64,000 bases of DNA. Origin: JBMOMT01 sp049324835 (GTDB lineage Bacteria; Chloroflexota; Anaerolineae; CAYNKW01). This document shows, one piece after another, positions 7,508-15,642 of this stretch (its first letter is position 1; each line of letters opens with the position of its first letter). The stretch is taken from the NCBI GenBank assembly GCA_049324835.1, contig JBMOMT010000055.1, positions 62,001-126,000 of the forward strand. Reading direction: 5' to 3'. A program made the position numbers and the translations under genes. The notes under the pieces are model-generated. The model worked only from the letters and a program-made list of their open reading frames with translations. It did not search any database and was not told where the DNA came from.

Positions 7508-8890
7508 ATGCCCTTGACTTCCATCGCAGACAGTCCTCAGACCCTCGACCTGCACATCGAAAGCCTGACGCGCACCATCCTCAAGCTGGCGGTGCCATCG
7601 GTGCTGGAGAGCATGCTGTCGACGGTTGTCTACCTGGTCGATTCGGTGCTCATCGGCCGGCTGAACGACGCCGTGGCTCTGGCCACCGTGGGCCTGAGCA
7701 GCACGCTCATGTGGGCCACTGAAGGTCTCTTTCAGGCCATCTCGTTTGGCGCGTTGGCCATGGTGGCCCGATTCTGGGGCCAAAAAGACTTTGAGGCGGC
7801 GCGGCGTGTGGCCGGCCAGGCGCTCATCCTGAGTGTTCTGGCGGCGGTGGCCGTGATGGCGCTGCTGATCCCCAGCAGCAAACTCTTTTTCATCATCATG
7901 GGTGGTGAATCGGAGGTCATCCGGCTGGGGGGCGCCTACATCACCATTCTTCTGGCGGCGTCGCCGGCCAGTTTTTGTCTCTCGGTGGCCAACAGCATCT
8001 TGCGCGCCACCGGCGATACCCGCAAACCGATGGTCATCACCGGCCTGATGAACCTGTGGAACGTGGCCCTGGCCTATACGCTGATCTTTGGCCTGGGGCC
8101 GATCCCGGCGATGGGGCTGCGCGGCGCGGCTTGGGCCACCAGCTCAGCCTGGGTGCTGGGCAGTATCGTGGCCCTGGGGGTGCTTTTTTCATCCAGAACA
8201 CCGATCCATCTCCGGTGGCGGCATCTCTGGCGCTGGGAGCCGGGCCTGATCGGGCGCATCGTCCGCCTGTCGCTGCCCAGCGTCGGCGAGACGGTCATTT
8301 CCCGTTTTGGTTTTCTGCTCTTTATGCGCATCATCTCGGCGCTGGGCACGGTGGCCCTGGCGGCCCATCAACTCGCCCTGAGCGTCGAATCGCTGGCTTA
8401 TATGCCCGGCTGGGGATTGGCCATCGCAGCGGCGGCGCTGGTGGGACAGGCCCTGGGCGCCGAAAAACATGACGTGGCCGAAAAGGGCATCCAGCGCACG
8501 CTACTGATGGGCAACGGCGCGATGCTGCTCATCGGCCTGGCGTTTGTTGCTTTTGGCCCGGCCATCGTCGGCTTTTACGGCGTCACCCAGGTGCAGTTGG
8601 TGAGCATGGCCACGCTGGCGGTGCGTATCTCGGCGTTGGAGCTGTTCGGGCTTTGTTCGTTGATGATCCTCTCCGGCTGTCTGCGCGGCGCAGGCGACAC
8701 CCGCACGCCGATGGTGGTCACGCTGGCGGGCACGCTCCTGTTCCGCGTGCCCACCACCTACCTCTTTGCGGTCGTCCTCGACGGCGGGCTGAAAGGGGTC
8801 TGGCTGGCGACGGCCGTCGACTGGAGCATGCGCGCCCTGATCATGTTGTTCCTCTATATGCGCGGCGATTGGAAACGGATCGCCATCTGA
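7508..8890 (+). CDS. MATE-family multidrug/cation exporter
   Basis: About 460 aa with 12 predicted membrane segments in two similar halves, as in NorM/DinF-type antiporters. Family features include the N-terminal helix ILKLAVPSVLESMLSTVVYLVDSVLIGRL, QAISFGALAMVARFWGQ and, in the second half, LSLPSVGETVISRFGFLLFMRI and GDTRTPMVV. The start is ambiguous: ATG at 7508 lies one base from AGGAG, while TTG at 7514 has that same site 7 bases away and may be the true start. The 3' end lies 19 bases from the convergent GT2 gene, with no clear terminator. Confidence 0.93.
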   Translation: MPLTSIADSPQTLDLHIESLTRTILKLAVPSVLESMLSTVVYLVDSVLIGRLNDAVALATVGLSSTLMWATEGLFQAISFGALAMVARFWGQKDFEAARRVAGQALILSVLAAVAVMALLIPSSKLFFIIMGGESEVIRLGGAYITILLAASPASFCLSVANSILRATGDTRKPMVITGLMNLWNVALAYTLIFGLGPIPAMGLRGAAWATSSAWVLGSIVALGVLFSSRTPIHLRWRHLWRWEPGLIGRIVRLSLPSVGETVISRFGFLLFMRIISALGTVALAAHQLALSVESLAYMPGWGLAIAAAALVGQALGAEKHDVAEKGIQRTLLMGNGAMLLIGLAFVAFGPAIVGFYGVTQVQLVSMATLAVRISALELFGLCSLMILSGCLRGAGDTRTPMVVTLAGTLLFRVPTTYLFAVVLDGGLKGVWLATAVDWSMRALIMLFLYMRGDWKRIAI

Positions 8891-8909
8891 GCGGCGCGGG
8901 CGCCTGGCA

Positions 8910-9899
8910 TCAGCCAGCTCGCCAGGAGCGCCCACCGCGCTGGCGCCGCCGCCACCACACTCCCACCGGATAACCGATCATCTTGGCGAAATCGCCCGCG
9001 GCGCGGATCAACGGCGCCCAGGCGCAGGCCCGCAGCCGCCGGCTCAGAGACCAGCCGCGTGTCAGCGGCCACAACCGCCGCCACGGCGTGGCCAGCATGG
9101 CCGCACCTCCGGCCACCAAACCCAACCCCCACCACGGGCTGTGCAGCCCCATCAGCGCCAGCAGCAGCGGCGTGGCGACGAAATAAGTCAGATAGCGGAT
9201 CAGGTGTCGCCGAAAAAAGAGCCCGGCCTTGCCGTCGCCACGGGCGTAACGGTAATACTGCCCGACAAAGGCCCGCAGTGTGGGCCGAGGCCGAAAGTGA
9301 GCCACGGCGCGCGGCGCAAAGGGAAATACGCCATACCGCTGGCGCAGTTTAAAATCGAAAATCAGATCCTCACAATAGTCCAGCCACTCTGGATAACCGC
9401 CCACCGCCAACGCCGCCGCCTTGCGATAGGCCACCGAGCGGCTGGAGGGTAGAAAGCGCGGCGGGTCGATATCCGCCAGGGCGGGCAGCGTCGTTGCGCC
9501 CAGGGCCGTCTCGAAATCGCTCTGCGGATCGGGGGCGAAAAACCCACTCGCCGCCGCCACGCCCTCGCCGCCGGGGCCCTCAAAGGGCGCCAGCAGCTCG
9601 GCCAGCCATTCCGGGCCGAGACGCACGCCGGCGTCGGTGGAGGCGATCACCTCGCCCGTGGCGGCCTGGATGGCGGTGTTGCGGCCCTGGGAAATGTTGG
9701 CCCCCGGACGGGAAATGACCCGCAGCGGCAGAGCGCCCCTGGCGGCGTAACTCTCCAGCACGGCCAGCGTGCCGTCGATCGAGCCGCCATCGACGATGAC
9801 CACCTCGTCGGGTGGGCGGGTTTGGCAGAGCAGCGAATCCAACAAACGATGGAGGCTGTCGCCTTCGTTGAGCACCGTGACGATCACCGAGACCCTCAT
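8910..9899 (-). CDS. Family 2 glycosyltransferase with C-terminal membrane segment
   Basis: A 329-aa GT-A-fold glycosyltransferase. It starts VSVIVTVLNEGDSL, then IVDGGSIDGT (DxSxDxT nucleotide-binding type) and STDAGVRLGPEWL with the DxG/DxD metal site. The C-terminal third has a hydrophobic pair of helices around residues 245-275 and a very basic tail. It is the last gene of the xpt-guaA-sbcD-HD-GT2 run, and its ATG overlaps the HD gene stop by four bases. Acceptor unknown. Confidence 0.9.
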   Translation of the reverse strand: MRVSVIVTVLNEGDSLHRLLDSLLCQTRPPDEVVIVDGGSIDGTLAVLESYAARGALPLRVISRPGANISQGRNTAIQAATGEVIASTDAGVRLGPEWLAELLAPFEGPGGEGVAAASGFFAPDPQSDFETALGATTLPALADIDPPRFLPSSRSVAYRKAAALAVGGYPEWLDYCEDLIFDFKLRQRYGVFPFAPRAVAHFRPRPTLRAFVGQYYRYARGDGKAGLFFRRHLIRYLTYFVATPLLLALMGLHSPWWGLGLVAGGAAMLATPWRRLWPLTRGWSLSRRLRACAWAPLIRAAGDFAKMIGYPVGVWWRRRQRGGRSWRAG

Positions 9900-10516
9900 C
9901 GTTCGCCCCGTACCTCCTGGCCCAGCCGCTCGAAAAAGGCGACCATGAACGCGTGGCGCTCGGCGGCGATGGCTCTGCCGGCGGCGGTGTGCATTCGATC
10001 TCGGAGTTTGCTCAGTTTAAAGACAAACTCGTGGGCCGGGGTGTGATCGCGCGCCTCGACCGGATCCCCTTCGGCGTAATCGGGGGGCACGTCGGCCCAC
10101 AGGCGCGAGTTGCGCTGCCCGCCCACGGTGTAAGCCCGGGCCACACCCACCGCCCCGATGGCGTCGAGTTTATCGGCGTCAAAGAGCACCTGCGCTTCCA
10201 GCGTCTCTGGCGCAGAGCCACGGCGGAAGCGGTGGCTGGCGATGGCCTGGGCCACCGCCTGCACCCGCTCTGGCGGCTGATGGCGCAGGATGTGACGGGC
10301 GCGCTCGGCCCCGACCTCGGCGTGGCAGCGGTCGGTGCCGGCTGTCTCGGCGCGGGCCACGTCGTGCAGCAACGCCGCCGCCCGCACGATCTCTACATCG
10401 GCCCCTTCGGCGCGGGCGATCTGTTCGGCCAGGGTGAGCACACGCAGCACGTGATCGAAATCGTGGGCCGCGTCGGCGCCGTCGTAAAAGCGGCGCGCCT
10501 GTTCGATGCTGATCAT
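9896..10516 (-). CDS. HD-domain phosphohydrolase (YedJ-like)
   Basis: A 206-aa HD-superfamily protein. The metal ligands are visible as H in AHDFDHVLRV, the HD pair in ALLHDVA near residue 52, H in the ASHRF segment and D in LFDADKLDAIG. This architecture fits small nucleotide or phosphate hydrolases of the YedJ type. The start overlaps the sbcD-like stop (ATGA), so it is coupled to that gene. The substrate cannot be read from the sequence. Confidence 0.9.
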   Translation of the reverse strand: MISIEQARRFYDGADAAHDFDHVLRVLTLAEQIARAEGADVEIVRAAALLHDVARAETAGTDRCHAEVGAERARHILRHQPPERVQAVAQAIASHRFRRGSAPETLEAQVLFDADKLDAIGAVGVARAYTVGGQRNSRLWADVPPDYAEGDPVEARDHTPAHEFVFKLSKLRDRMHTAAGRAIAAERHAFMVAFFERLGQEVRGER

Positions 10517-11760
10517 GGTAGACTCTCCTCGCCGTGGCTCACCTGGGCCAGCAGGTCGCGGGCCCGCGCCAGCAGCAGCGCGGCCCGTTCCGGCGGCGTC
10601 TGTTTGACCTCGAAATAACGTTGCAACATCTCTAACGGCGTCAGCTCGGCCACCAGGACGTCCTGACCCAGCCGCAGCCGGGCGGGACGTTCCACCTGCC
10701 TGACAATGGCCGCCACGAAAAAGGCATCACTCAGCGCGCGGCGGATGTCGCTCTCTTGAAGCAGTGGCTCCAGCTCTGGCGTGGTATCGATCAGCACCCG
10801 CACCACGGCGTCGGTCACGTCGTGGGCGGCGATGGCCTCCAGCACCGGGGCCGTGGGATCGTCGCCCGCGGCGACGGCGCGCACGGTGACGAACCGTCGC
10901 GCCTCGACGGGATGGAACGCCCACTGCACGCTCCCCCGCGCCACCTCGGCCACCACGAAACCTTTGCTCTCTTGTTCCTCGCCAAAGTCGATGCGCTCCA
11001 GCGAGCCGGCATAAACCACCGGCGGCGAATCGTGCAAGACCTGGTGTTTGTGGATGTGGCCCAGGGCCACGTAATCCCAGGCCGGGTGGCGCACCAGCGA
11101 GAGGGGCAGCACCACGTCGTTGCCCAGCATGACGCTGCGCTCCGAGCCGTACACCGCCCCCTGCACCGTGGCGTGAGCCACCAGCACCGTGGGCGCGCTG
11201 CGGTCGATCTGGCTCAGCAGCCCGTTTTCACCCTCGACGATCTCGGTCAGCCGCTCCAGGATCAGGTCGTTGATCGCTTCCAGCGGGCGGTTCTTGTAAT
11301 CCTCGCGGGCCAGCAGCGCGCTGCGGGTGACCCAGGGCAGGGTGACGATCTGCACCGGGCCGCTCTGCGTCTCCAGGCAAAAGGCCTCCGGCCGGCCGGA
11401 GACGCGCACGTTGGGCACGCTCAGGGTGTGAAAAATCTCCACGGCGTGCGCCCGGTCGGCGGCGTTGGGCAGATCGTGATTGCCGGCCACCAGCACCACC
11501 GGCAACCCGCCCTCGGAGAGGCGCTGCACGCGCCGGGCAAAGGCCCGCTGATAAGTGGGACTGGGGTCGCGCGTTTTGAAAGCGTCGCCGGCAAAGACCA
11601 CCAGATCGACGCCGTTTTCCGGCGACAGGGCGTAATCGACGGCCTGATCGAAAGCGCGCAGGAAATCGGTCAGGCGGCTGCTGAGGCCGGTGGCCGGGTC
11701 GACGCGGCCGTAATTCTCCACGCCCAGGTGCAGGTCGGCAAAATGTACCAGTTTGATCAT
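10513..11760 (-). CDS. sbcD: DNA repair exonuclease SbcD/Mre11-like subunit
   Basis: Metallophosphoesterase-type nuclease, 415 aa. Motifs: FADLHLG near residue 7, AGDAFKTRDPSPTYQ, AGNHDLPNAADR, VLVAHATVQGA, and ALGHIHKHQVLH, then a C-terminal capping region. The ATG at 11760 follows GAAGGAA; an in-frame GTG at 11772 lies upstream of that site. The usual partner sbcC (Rad50-like ATPase) is not adjacent: the gene is flanked by guaA and an HD hydrolase. It may work with a distant SbcC or belong to an orphan DNA/RNA phosphoesterase group. Confidence 0.88.
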   Translation of the reverse strand: MIKLVHFADLHLGVENYGRVDPATGLSSRLTDFLRAFDQAVDYALSPENGVDLVVFAGDAFKTRDPSPTYQRAFARRVQRLSEGGLPVVLVAGNHDLPNAADRAHAVEIFHTLSVPNVRVSGRPEAFCLETQSGPVQIVTLPWVTRSALLAREDYKNRPLEAINDLILERLTEIVEGENGLLSQIDRSAPTVLVAHATVQGAVYGSERSVMLGNDVVLPLSLVRHPAWDYVALGHIHKHQVLHDSPPVVYAGSLERIDFGEEQESKGFVVAEVARGSVQWAFHPVEARRFVTVRAVAAGDDPTAPVLEAIAAHDVTDAVVRVLIDTTPELEPLLQESDIRRALSDAFFVAAIVRQVERPARLRLGQDVLVAELTPLEMLQRYFEVKQTPPERAALLLARARDLLAQVSHGEESLP

Positions 11761-11798
11761 CGTTTCCTTCACTTTCCGTCAGGTGCACCTTTGCACCT

Positions 11799-13355
11799 TT
11801 AGAGCCACTCGATGGTGGCCGGGGGCTTGGTGGAGAGGTCGTAAACCACGCGGGTGACGTCGGGCACTTCGTTGAGCACCCGCGCCGTGACCGCCGTCAG
11901 CAGGTCGTAGGGCAGGTGGACCGGCGAGGCGGTCATGAAATCGTCGCTGGTCACGGCGCGGAGCACGATCGTCTGGCCGTAGCGGGCCGAATCGCCGGCC
12001 ACGCCGGTGGAGCGGGTCTCGGGCAGCAGCACGGCAAAGGCCTGGGCGGCGCGGTCGTACCAGTCAAAGCGCTCCAGCTCGTCCATAAAAATCGCGTCGG
12101 CCCGGCGCAGCGTCTGCAGCCGCGGCCAGGTGATCTCACCCAGGATGCGCACCGCCAACCCCGGCCCGGGAAAGGGATGCCGCCAGATCAATCGCCGGGG
12201 CAGGCCCAACGCCTCGCCGGCGCGGCGCACCTCGTCTTTGAACAGGTTACGCAGCGGCTCCACCAGCTCGAAGGCCATGTCTTCCGGCAGGCCGCCCACG
12301 TTGTGGTGGTGTTTGATGACCGCCGCGCCGCCGCGACCGGTGCCCGCGCTCTCGATGACGTCGGGATAGATGGTGCCCTGGGCCAAAAAGTCGATGCGGC
12401 CCAGATGGCGAGATTCCCGCTCGAACACGCGCACGAATTTTTCGCCGATGATGCGCCGCTTGCGGGCCGGGTCCACCACACCCGCCAGCGCCTCCAGAAA
12501 CTCTTCCACGGCGTTGACGGCCACCAGCCGCATGCCCTGCTCGCGCACAAAGGTCTCCACCACCTGGGCCGGCTCACCCTGGCGCAGCAGGCCGGTATCG
12601 ACGAAAATGCAGGTGAGCTGATCGCCCACGGCGCGGTGGATCAGCGCCGCCGTCACCGCCGAATCGACGCCGCCGCTGAGGCCCAGCACCACCTGGCCAT
12701 CGCCCACCTGTTGCCGGATGCGGGCCACGCTCTCTTTGATAAAGACGCCAGGGGTCCAGTCGGCGCGGCAGCCGCAGACGCGGGTCACAAAATTGGCCAG
12801 CAGCTCCGCGCCCTGCGGTGTGTGGGTCACCTCCGGGTGAAACTGCACGCCATACAGCCCCCGCCCGCGGTGGCCCATGGCTGCCACGGGCGAGTTGTCG
12901 GTGGCCGCCAGGGCAACAAAGCCGGGCGGCAGGGCCTCGATGCGGTCGCCGTGACTCATCCACACCGGCGTGGAAAAGGGCAGCCCGGCAAAGAGCGGCG
13001 ACGAGAGGTCGATCACGGCCAGGTCGGCCGGGCCGTACTCGCGCTCGCCGGCCGGGGCCACCCGCCCGCCCAGGGTATGGGCCAGGAGCTGCATGCCGTA
13101 ACAGATGCCCAGCACCGGCAGGTCACTCTCCAGCACGTAGGCGGGCAGTGAAGGGGCGTCGCGGTCGTAGACGCTGGCCGGGCCGCCGGAGAGGATAAAG
13201 CCTTTGGGCCGCAGAGGCAGCACCTGCTCCGGCGGGGCGTCCCAGGGGAACAGCTCGCAATAGACGCGGGCCTCGCGCACGCGCCGGGCGATGAGCTGGC
13301 TGTACTGCGCGCCGAAATCGAGGATGGCGATGGTATCGTGGGCGGGTGGGGTCAT
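11799..13355 (-). CDS. guaA: GMP synthase (glutamine-hydrolysing)
   Basis: Converts XMP, glutamine and ATP to GMP, the last step of de novo guanylate synthesis. It is 518 aa, the normal full length. The class I glutamine amidotransferase domain comes first, with the nucleophile in GICYGMQLLAH and His-Glu in QFHPEVTHT. Then the ATP-pyrophosphatase domain with LGLSGGVDSAV near residue 227, and the C-terminal dimerisation domain with HPFPGPGLAVRILGE, ending KPPATIEWL. It starts 6 bases after the xpt stop with a good ribosome-binding site, forming a purine-salvage/guanylate operon. Confidence 0.98.
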   Translation of the reverse strand: MTPPAHDTIAILDFGAQYSQLIARRVREARVYCELFPWDAPPEQVLPLRPKGFILSGGPASVYDRDAPSLPAYVLESDLPVLGICYGMQLLAHTLGGRVAPAGEREYGPADLAVIDLSSPLFAGLPFSTPVWMSHGDRIEALPPGFVALAATDNSPVAAMGHRGRGLYGVQFHPEVTHTPQGAELLANFVTRVCGCRADWTPGVFIKESVARIRQQVGDGQVVLGLSGGVDSAVTAALIHRAVGDQLTCIFVDTGLLRQGEPAQVVETFVREQGMRLVAVNAVEEFLEALAGVVDPARKRRIIGEKFVRVFERESRHLGRIDFLAQGTIYPDVIESAGTGRGGAAVIKHHHNVGGLPEDMAFELVEPLRNLFKDEVRRAGEALGLPRRLIWRHPFPGPGLAVRILGEITWPRLQTLRRADAIFMDELERFDWYDRAAQAFAVLLPETRSTGVAGDSARYGQTIVLRAVTSDDFMTASPVHLPYDLLTAVTARVLNEVPDVTRVVYDLSTKPPATIEWL

Positions 13356-13361
13356 GGGGCC

Positions 13362-13937
13362 TCACTCTCCCGCAAAAACGATGCGGCCATCGGCCATGTC
13401 GCTGACCGTCACCAGGGCCTCGATGGGCACGCCGAACTGGACCAGCACGCCGCGCCCGCCCTCGAACTGTTTTTCGATGAGGCCGCCGATGCCCACCAGC
13501 GTCGCGCCGGCATCGGCCACCAGGTGCACCAGGGCCAGGATGGTGCGCCCGCTGGCCAGGAAATCGTCGATGATGAGGATGCGGTCGCCGGATGAAAGAA
13601 ATTCCGGGGAGACCATCAACTCGACTTCTTTGCCTTTGGTGTGAGAGGGCGCGCTGCGGCGCAGCACTTCTGGCGGCATGGTGATGGGTTTGGTCTTGCG
13701 GGCATAGACCACCGGGATGCCCAGGGCCAGGGCGGTGGTCAGGGCCGGCGCGATGCCGGAAATCTCGGCGGTGAGCACCTTGGTGGCGCCCGCCTCGCCA
13801 AAGCGCGCGGCCAGTTCGCGGCCTGCCTCCAGCATCAGCGCCGGATCGACCTGATGGTTGATGAAACCATCTACTTTGAGAATGCCGCGGCCCAGGTTCT
13901 GCCCCTCGCGACGAATGCGCTGGCGTAATGCCTCCAT
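13362..13937 (-). CDS. xpt: Xanthine phosphoribosyltransferase
   Basis: Salvage enzyme making XMP from xanthine and PRPP, which guaA then aminates to GMP. At 191 aa it matches Bacillus-type Xpt. It has the characteristic N terminus MEALRQRIRREG and LKVDGFINHQVDP, the EISGIAPA stretch, and the PRPP-binding motif ILIIDDFLASGRT. The ATG at 13937 follows AAAGGAGGAG. It is the first gene of a five-gene minus-strand operon. No purine riboswitch was seen in its leader, unlike many Firmicutes xpt genes. Confidence 0.95.
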   Translation of the reverse strand: MEALRQRIRREGQNLGRGILKVDGFINHQVDPALMLEAGRELAARFGEAGATKVLTAEISGIAPALTTALALGIPVVYARKTKPITMPPEVLRRSAPSHTKGKEVELMVSPEFLSSGDRILIIDDFLASGRTILALVHLVADAGATLVGIGGLIEKQFEGGRGVLVQFGVPIEALVTVSDMADGRIVFAGE

Positions 13938-13981
13938 GTCTCCTCCTTTGATTCTCAGAACGATCGTCGTTGAGCCCGGTT

Positions 13982-14010
13982 ATTCTACTACAAGGGGGCC
14001 GATGCCGCAA
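13982..14010 (-). promoter_or_regulatory. Promoter for xpt-guaA operon
   Basis: Minus-strand TTGCGG (14010-14005), 17-base spacer, TAGAAT (13987-13982). The leader to the xpt ATG would be about 40 bases, too short for a purine riboswitch. Confidence 0.6.
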
Positions 14011-14028
14011 CCAGGATCGTGATCCTGG
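14011..14028. promoter_or_regulatory. Palindrome between divergent promoters, possible operator
   Basis: CCAGGATC-GT-GATCCTGG is a perfect 8+8 inverted repeat lying immediately upstream of the xpt -35 box and 27 bases before the -35 of the divergent GT4 promoter. The position fits a regulator-binding site; the regulator is unknown. Confidence 0.45.
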
Positions 14029-14055
14029 CGGCGCAGCCTGGAAGCCGGCGACGAT

Positions 14056-14084
14056 TTGACGGCGTCGGGGGAGTGGGGTATAGT
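14056..14084 (+). promoter_or_regulatory. Promoter for GT4-yraN-miaA operon
   Basis: TTGACG (14056-14061), 17-base spacer, TATAGT (14079-14084) preceded by TGGGG. Transcription would start about 20 bases before the ATG at 14110. Confidence 0.7.
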
Positions 14085-14109
14085 AGCGCTGCATGAAAGA
14101 GGAGGTAGA

Positions 14110-15279
14110 ATGCGAATCGGGCTGTTGGTGGATGTCTACAAGCCGTTCATGAGCGGTGTGACCAATTTCGTGGCGCAGCACAAGCGGGCGCTGGAGGTCT
14201 TGGGTCACGAGGTCTTTGTGTTCACCCTGGGCCATCAGGATTATCGGGACGACGAGCCGCACGTCTATCGCTCCCCGGCCATCCCGGTCACAGAGACGGG
14301 CTATCAGTTTGGGTTCGTCTACTCGCGCCAGGCCCGCCAGATGGTAGAGACGATGGACGTGCTGCATACCCAGCACCCCTACATCAGCGGCCTGCTGGCT
14401 GTGACCTATGGTCAGCGCCATGACATCCCGGTGATTTTCACCAATCATACCCGCTACGATCAGGTGACGCGGCTCTATCTGCCCGGCCTGGCCTCAGGAC
14501 TCTCTGACACACTGATGGAAGCCTATTTGCCCTGGTTCACCGGCCACTGCGCCGCGGTGACTGCCCCCACGCAGGCCGTGCGGCGCGTGCTGCGTGATTA
14601 CGGCGTCACGGTTCGCATCCCGGTGATCCCCAACGGCGTCGAACTGGAGGCCTTCCGTAATCCCCTGCACCGCCGGACGCGGGCCGAGCTGGGCCTGCCG
14701 CAAGAGTCTGTGGTGTCGATCTATGTCGGGCGGATGGCCCCCGAAAAGAACCTGTCCTTTTTGCTGCGCGCCTTTGCCCGCGTGCATCAAAAGTTGCCCA
14801 GGGCGCGGCTGTTGCTGGTGGGTTACGGCCCTGAAGAGCGAGACCTGCGCGATCTGGCCCAAGAGTTGGGCATTGCCCAGGCCGCCGTTTTCGCCGGCCG
14901 AGTGTCCTACGAGCAAGTATCCGATTACCTGGCGCTGGCGGATCTCTTTGTGACGGCCTCGGTCATTGAGGGCCAACCGCTGTCGATCATCGAAGGGCTG
15001 GCCGCCGGCCTGCCGGCGGTGGCCATTGAATCGGACGCCGTGGCCGACACATTACAGGACGGCTACAACAGCCTGCTGGCCGCCTACAACAACGAGGACC
15101 TGGCTCTCAAGTGGGCGACGGCGCTCTCTGAGCAGACCTTACGCGCCCGGCTGGCCGCCGGCGCCCAGGAGAGCAGCCAGCGCTACGATGTTCACCGCAC
15201 GGCGGCGCAGATGGTCGTATTGTACGACGAGGTGGTCCTGGCGCATCGGGCCTCGGCGTCGGCCAGGGGGCGGCGATGA
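14110..15279 (+). CDS. Family 4 glycosyltransferase, diacylglycerol glucosyltransferase-like
   Basis: A 389-aa GT-B-fold retaining glycosyltransferase. The N terminus MRIGLLVDVYKPFMSGV matches the group that transfers glucose or related sugars to diacylglycerol in Gram-positive-type membranes. The C-terminal donor domain has IPVIPNGVELEAF, YVGRMAPEKNLSFLL and the E-x7-E-like segment IEGQPLSIIEGLAAGLP. The ATG at 14110 follows AGAGGAGG. The stop overlaps the yraN start by four bases. A membrane glycolipid role is inferred from family resemblance, not shown. Confidence 0.88.
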   Translation: MRIGLLVDVYKPFMSGVTNFVAQHKRALEVLGHEVFVFTLGHQDYRDDEPHVYRSPAIPVTETGYQFGFVYSRQARQMVETMDVLHTQHPYISGLLAVTYGQRHDIPVIFTNHTRYDQVTRLYLPGLASGLSDTLMEAYLPWFTGHCAAVTAPTQAVRRVLRDYGVTVRIPVIPNGVELEAFRNPLHRRTRAELGLPQESVVSIYVGRMAPEKNLSFLLRAFARVHQKLPRARLLLVGYGPEERDLRDLAQELGIAQAAVFAGRVSYEQVSDYLALADLFVTASVIEGQPLSIIEGLAAGLPAVAIESDAVADTLQDGYNSLLAAYNNEDLALKWATALSEQTLRARLAAGAQESSQRYDVHRTAAQMVVLYDEVVLAHRASASARGRR

Positions 15280-15641
15280 CCACTCGCCGCTCGTTGGGTC
15301 GTCTGGGGGAGGAGCTGGCGGCGCGGGCGCTGATCGAGCGGGGCTATCGCGTTCACGCGCGCAACTGGCATTGCCCGGCCGGCGAGGTGGATATCGTGGC
15401 CCAGGACGGTGAGACGCTGGTCTTTGTGGAGGTCAAAACGCGGCGCGGGCGAGATTTCGGCACGCCGGAGGAGGGGGTGACGCCGGCCAAGCAGGCCAGG
15501 CTGATCGAATTGGCCGCTGCTTATGTCCAGGAATACGATTGGCCGGGCGATTGGCGCATCGACGTGGCTGCCGTCGAGCTTTCCTCGCAGGGCAGGCTGC
15601 TCCGGGTAGAGATTGTAAAAAACGCGGTGGGGGAATGGTGA
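15276..15641 (+). CDS. yraN: YraN family (UPF0102) endonuclease-like protein
   Basis: A 121-aa protein with the restriction-endonuclease-like core of the YraN family: LGEELAARALIERGYRVHARN, then GEVDIVAQDGETLVFVEVKTR containing the E-x-D ... E-x-K catalytic-type residues. The biological role is unsettled; Holliday-junction-nuclease-like folds are known for the family. It is coupled to the GT4 gene by ATGA and precedes miaA by one base. Confidence 0.93.
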   Translation: MTTRRSLGRLGEELAARALIERGYRVHARNWHCPAGEVDIVAQDGETLVFVEVKTRRGRDFGTPEEGVTPAKQARLIELAAAYVQEYDWPGDWRIDVAAVELSSQGRLLRVEIVKNAVGEW

Positions 15642-15642
15642 G

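Noticed and set aside
11916..13151. Plus-strand frame of 411 codons opposite guaA
   Set aside because: Complement of a complete, well-conserved GMP synthase gene.
13938..14010. Purine riboswitch upstream of xpt
   Set aside because: The predicted leader is only about 40 bases and lacks the conserved purine-aptamer junction.
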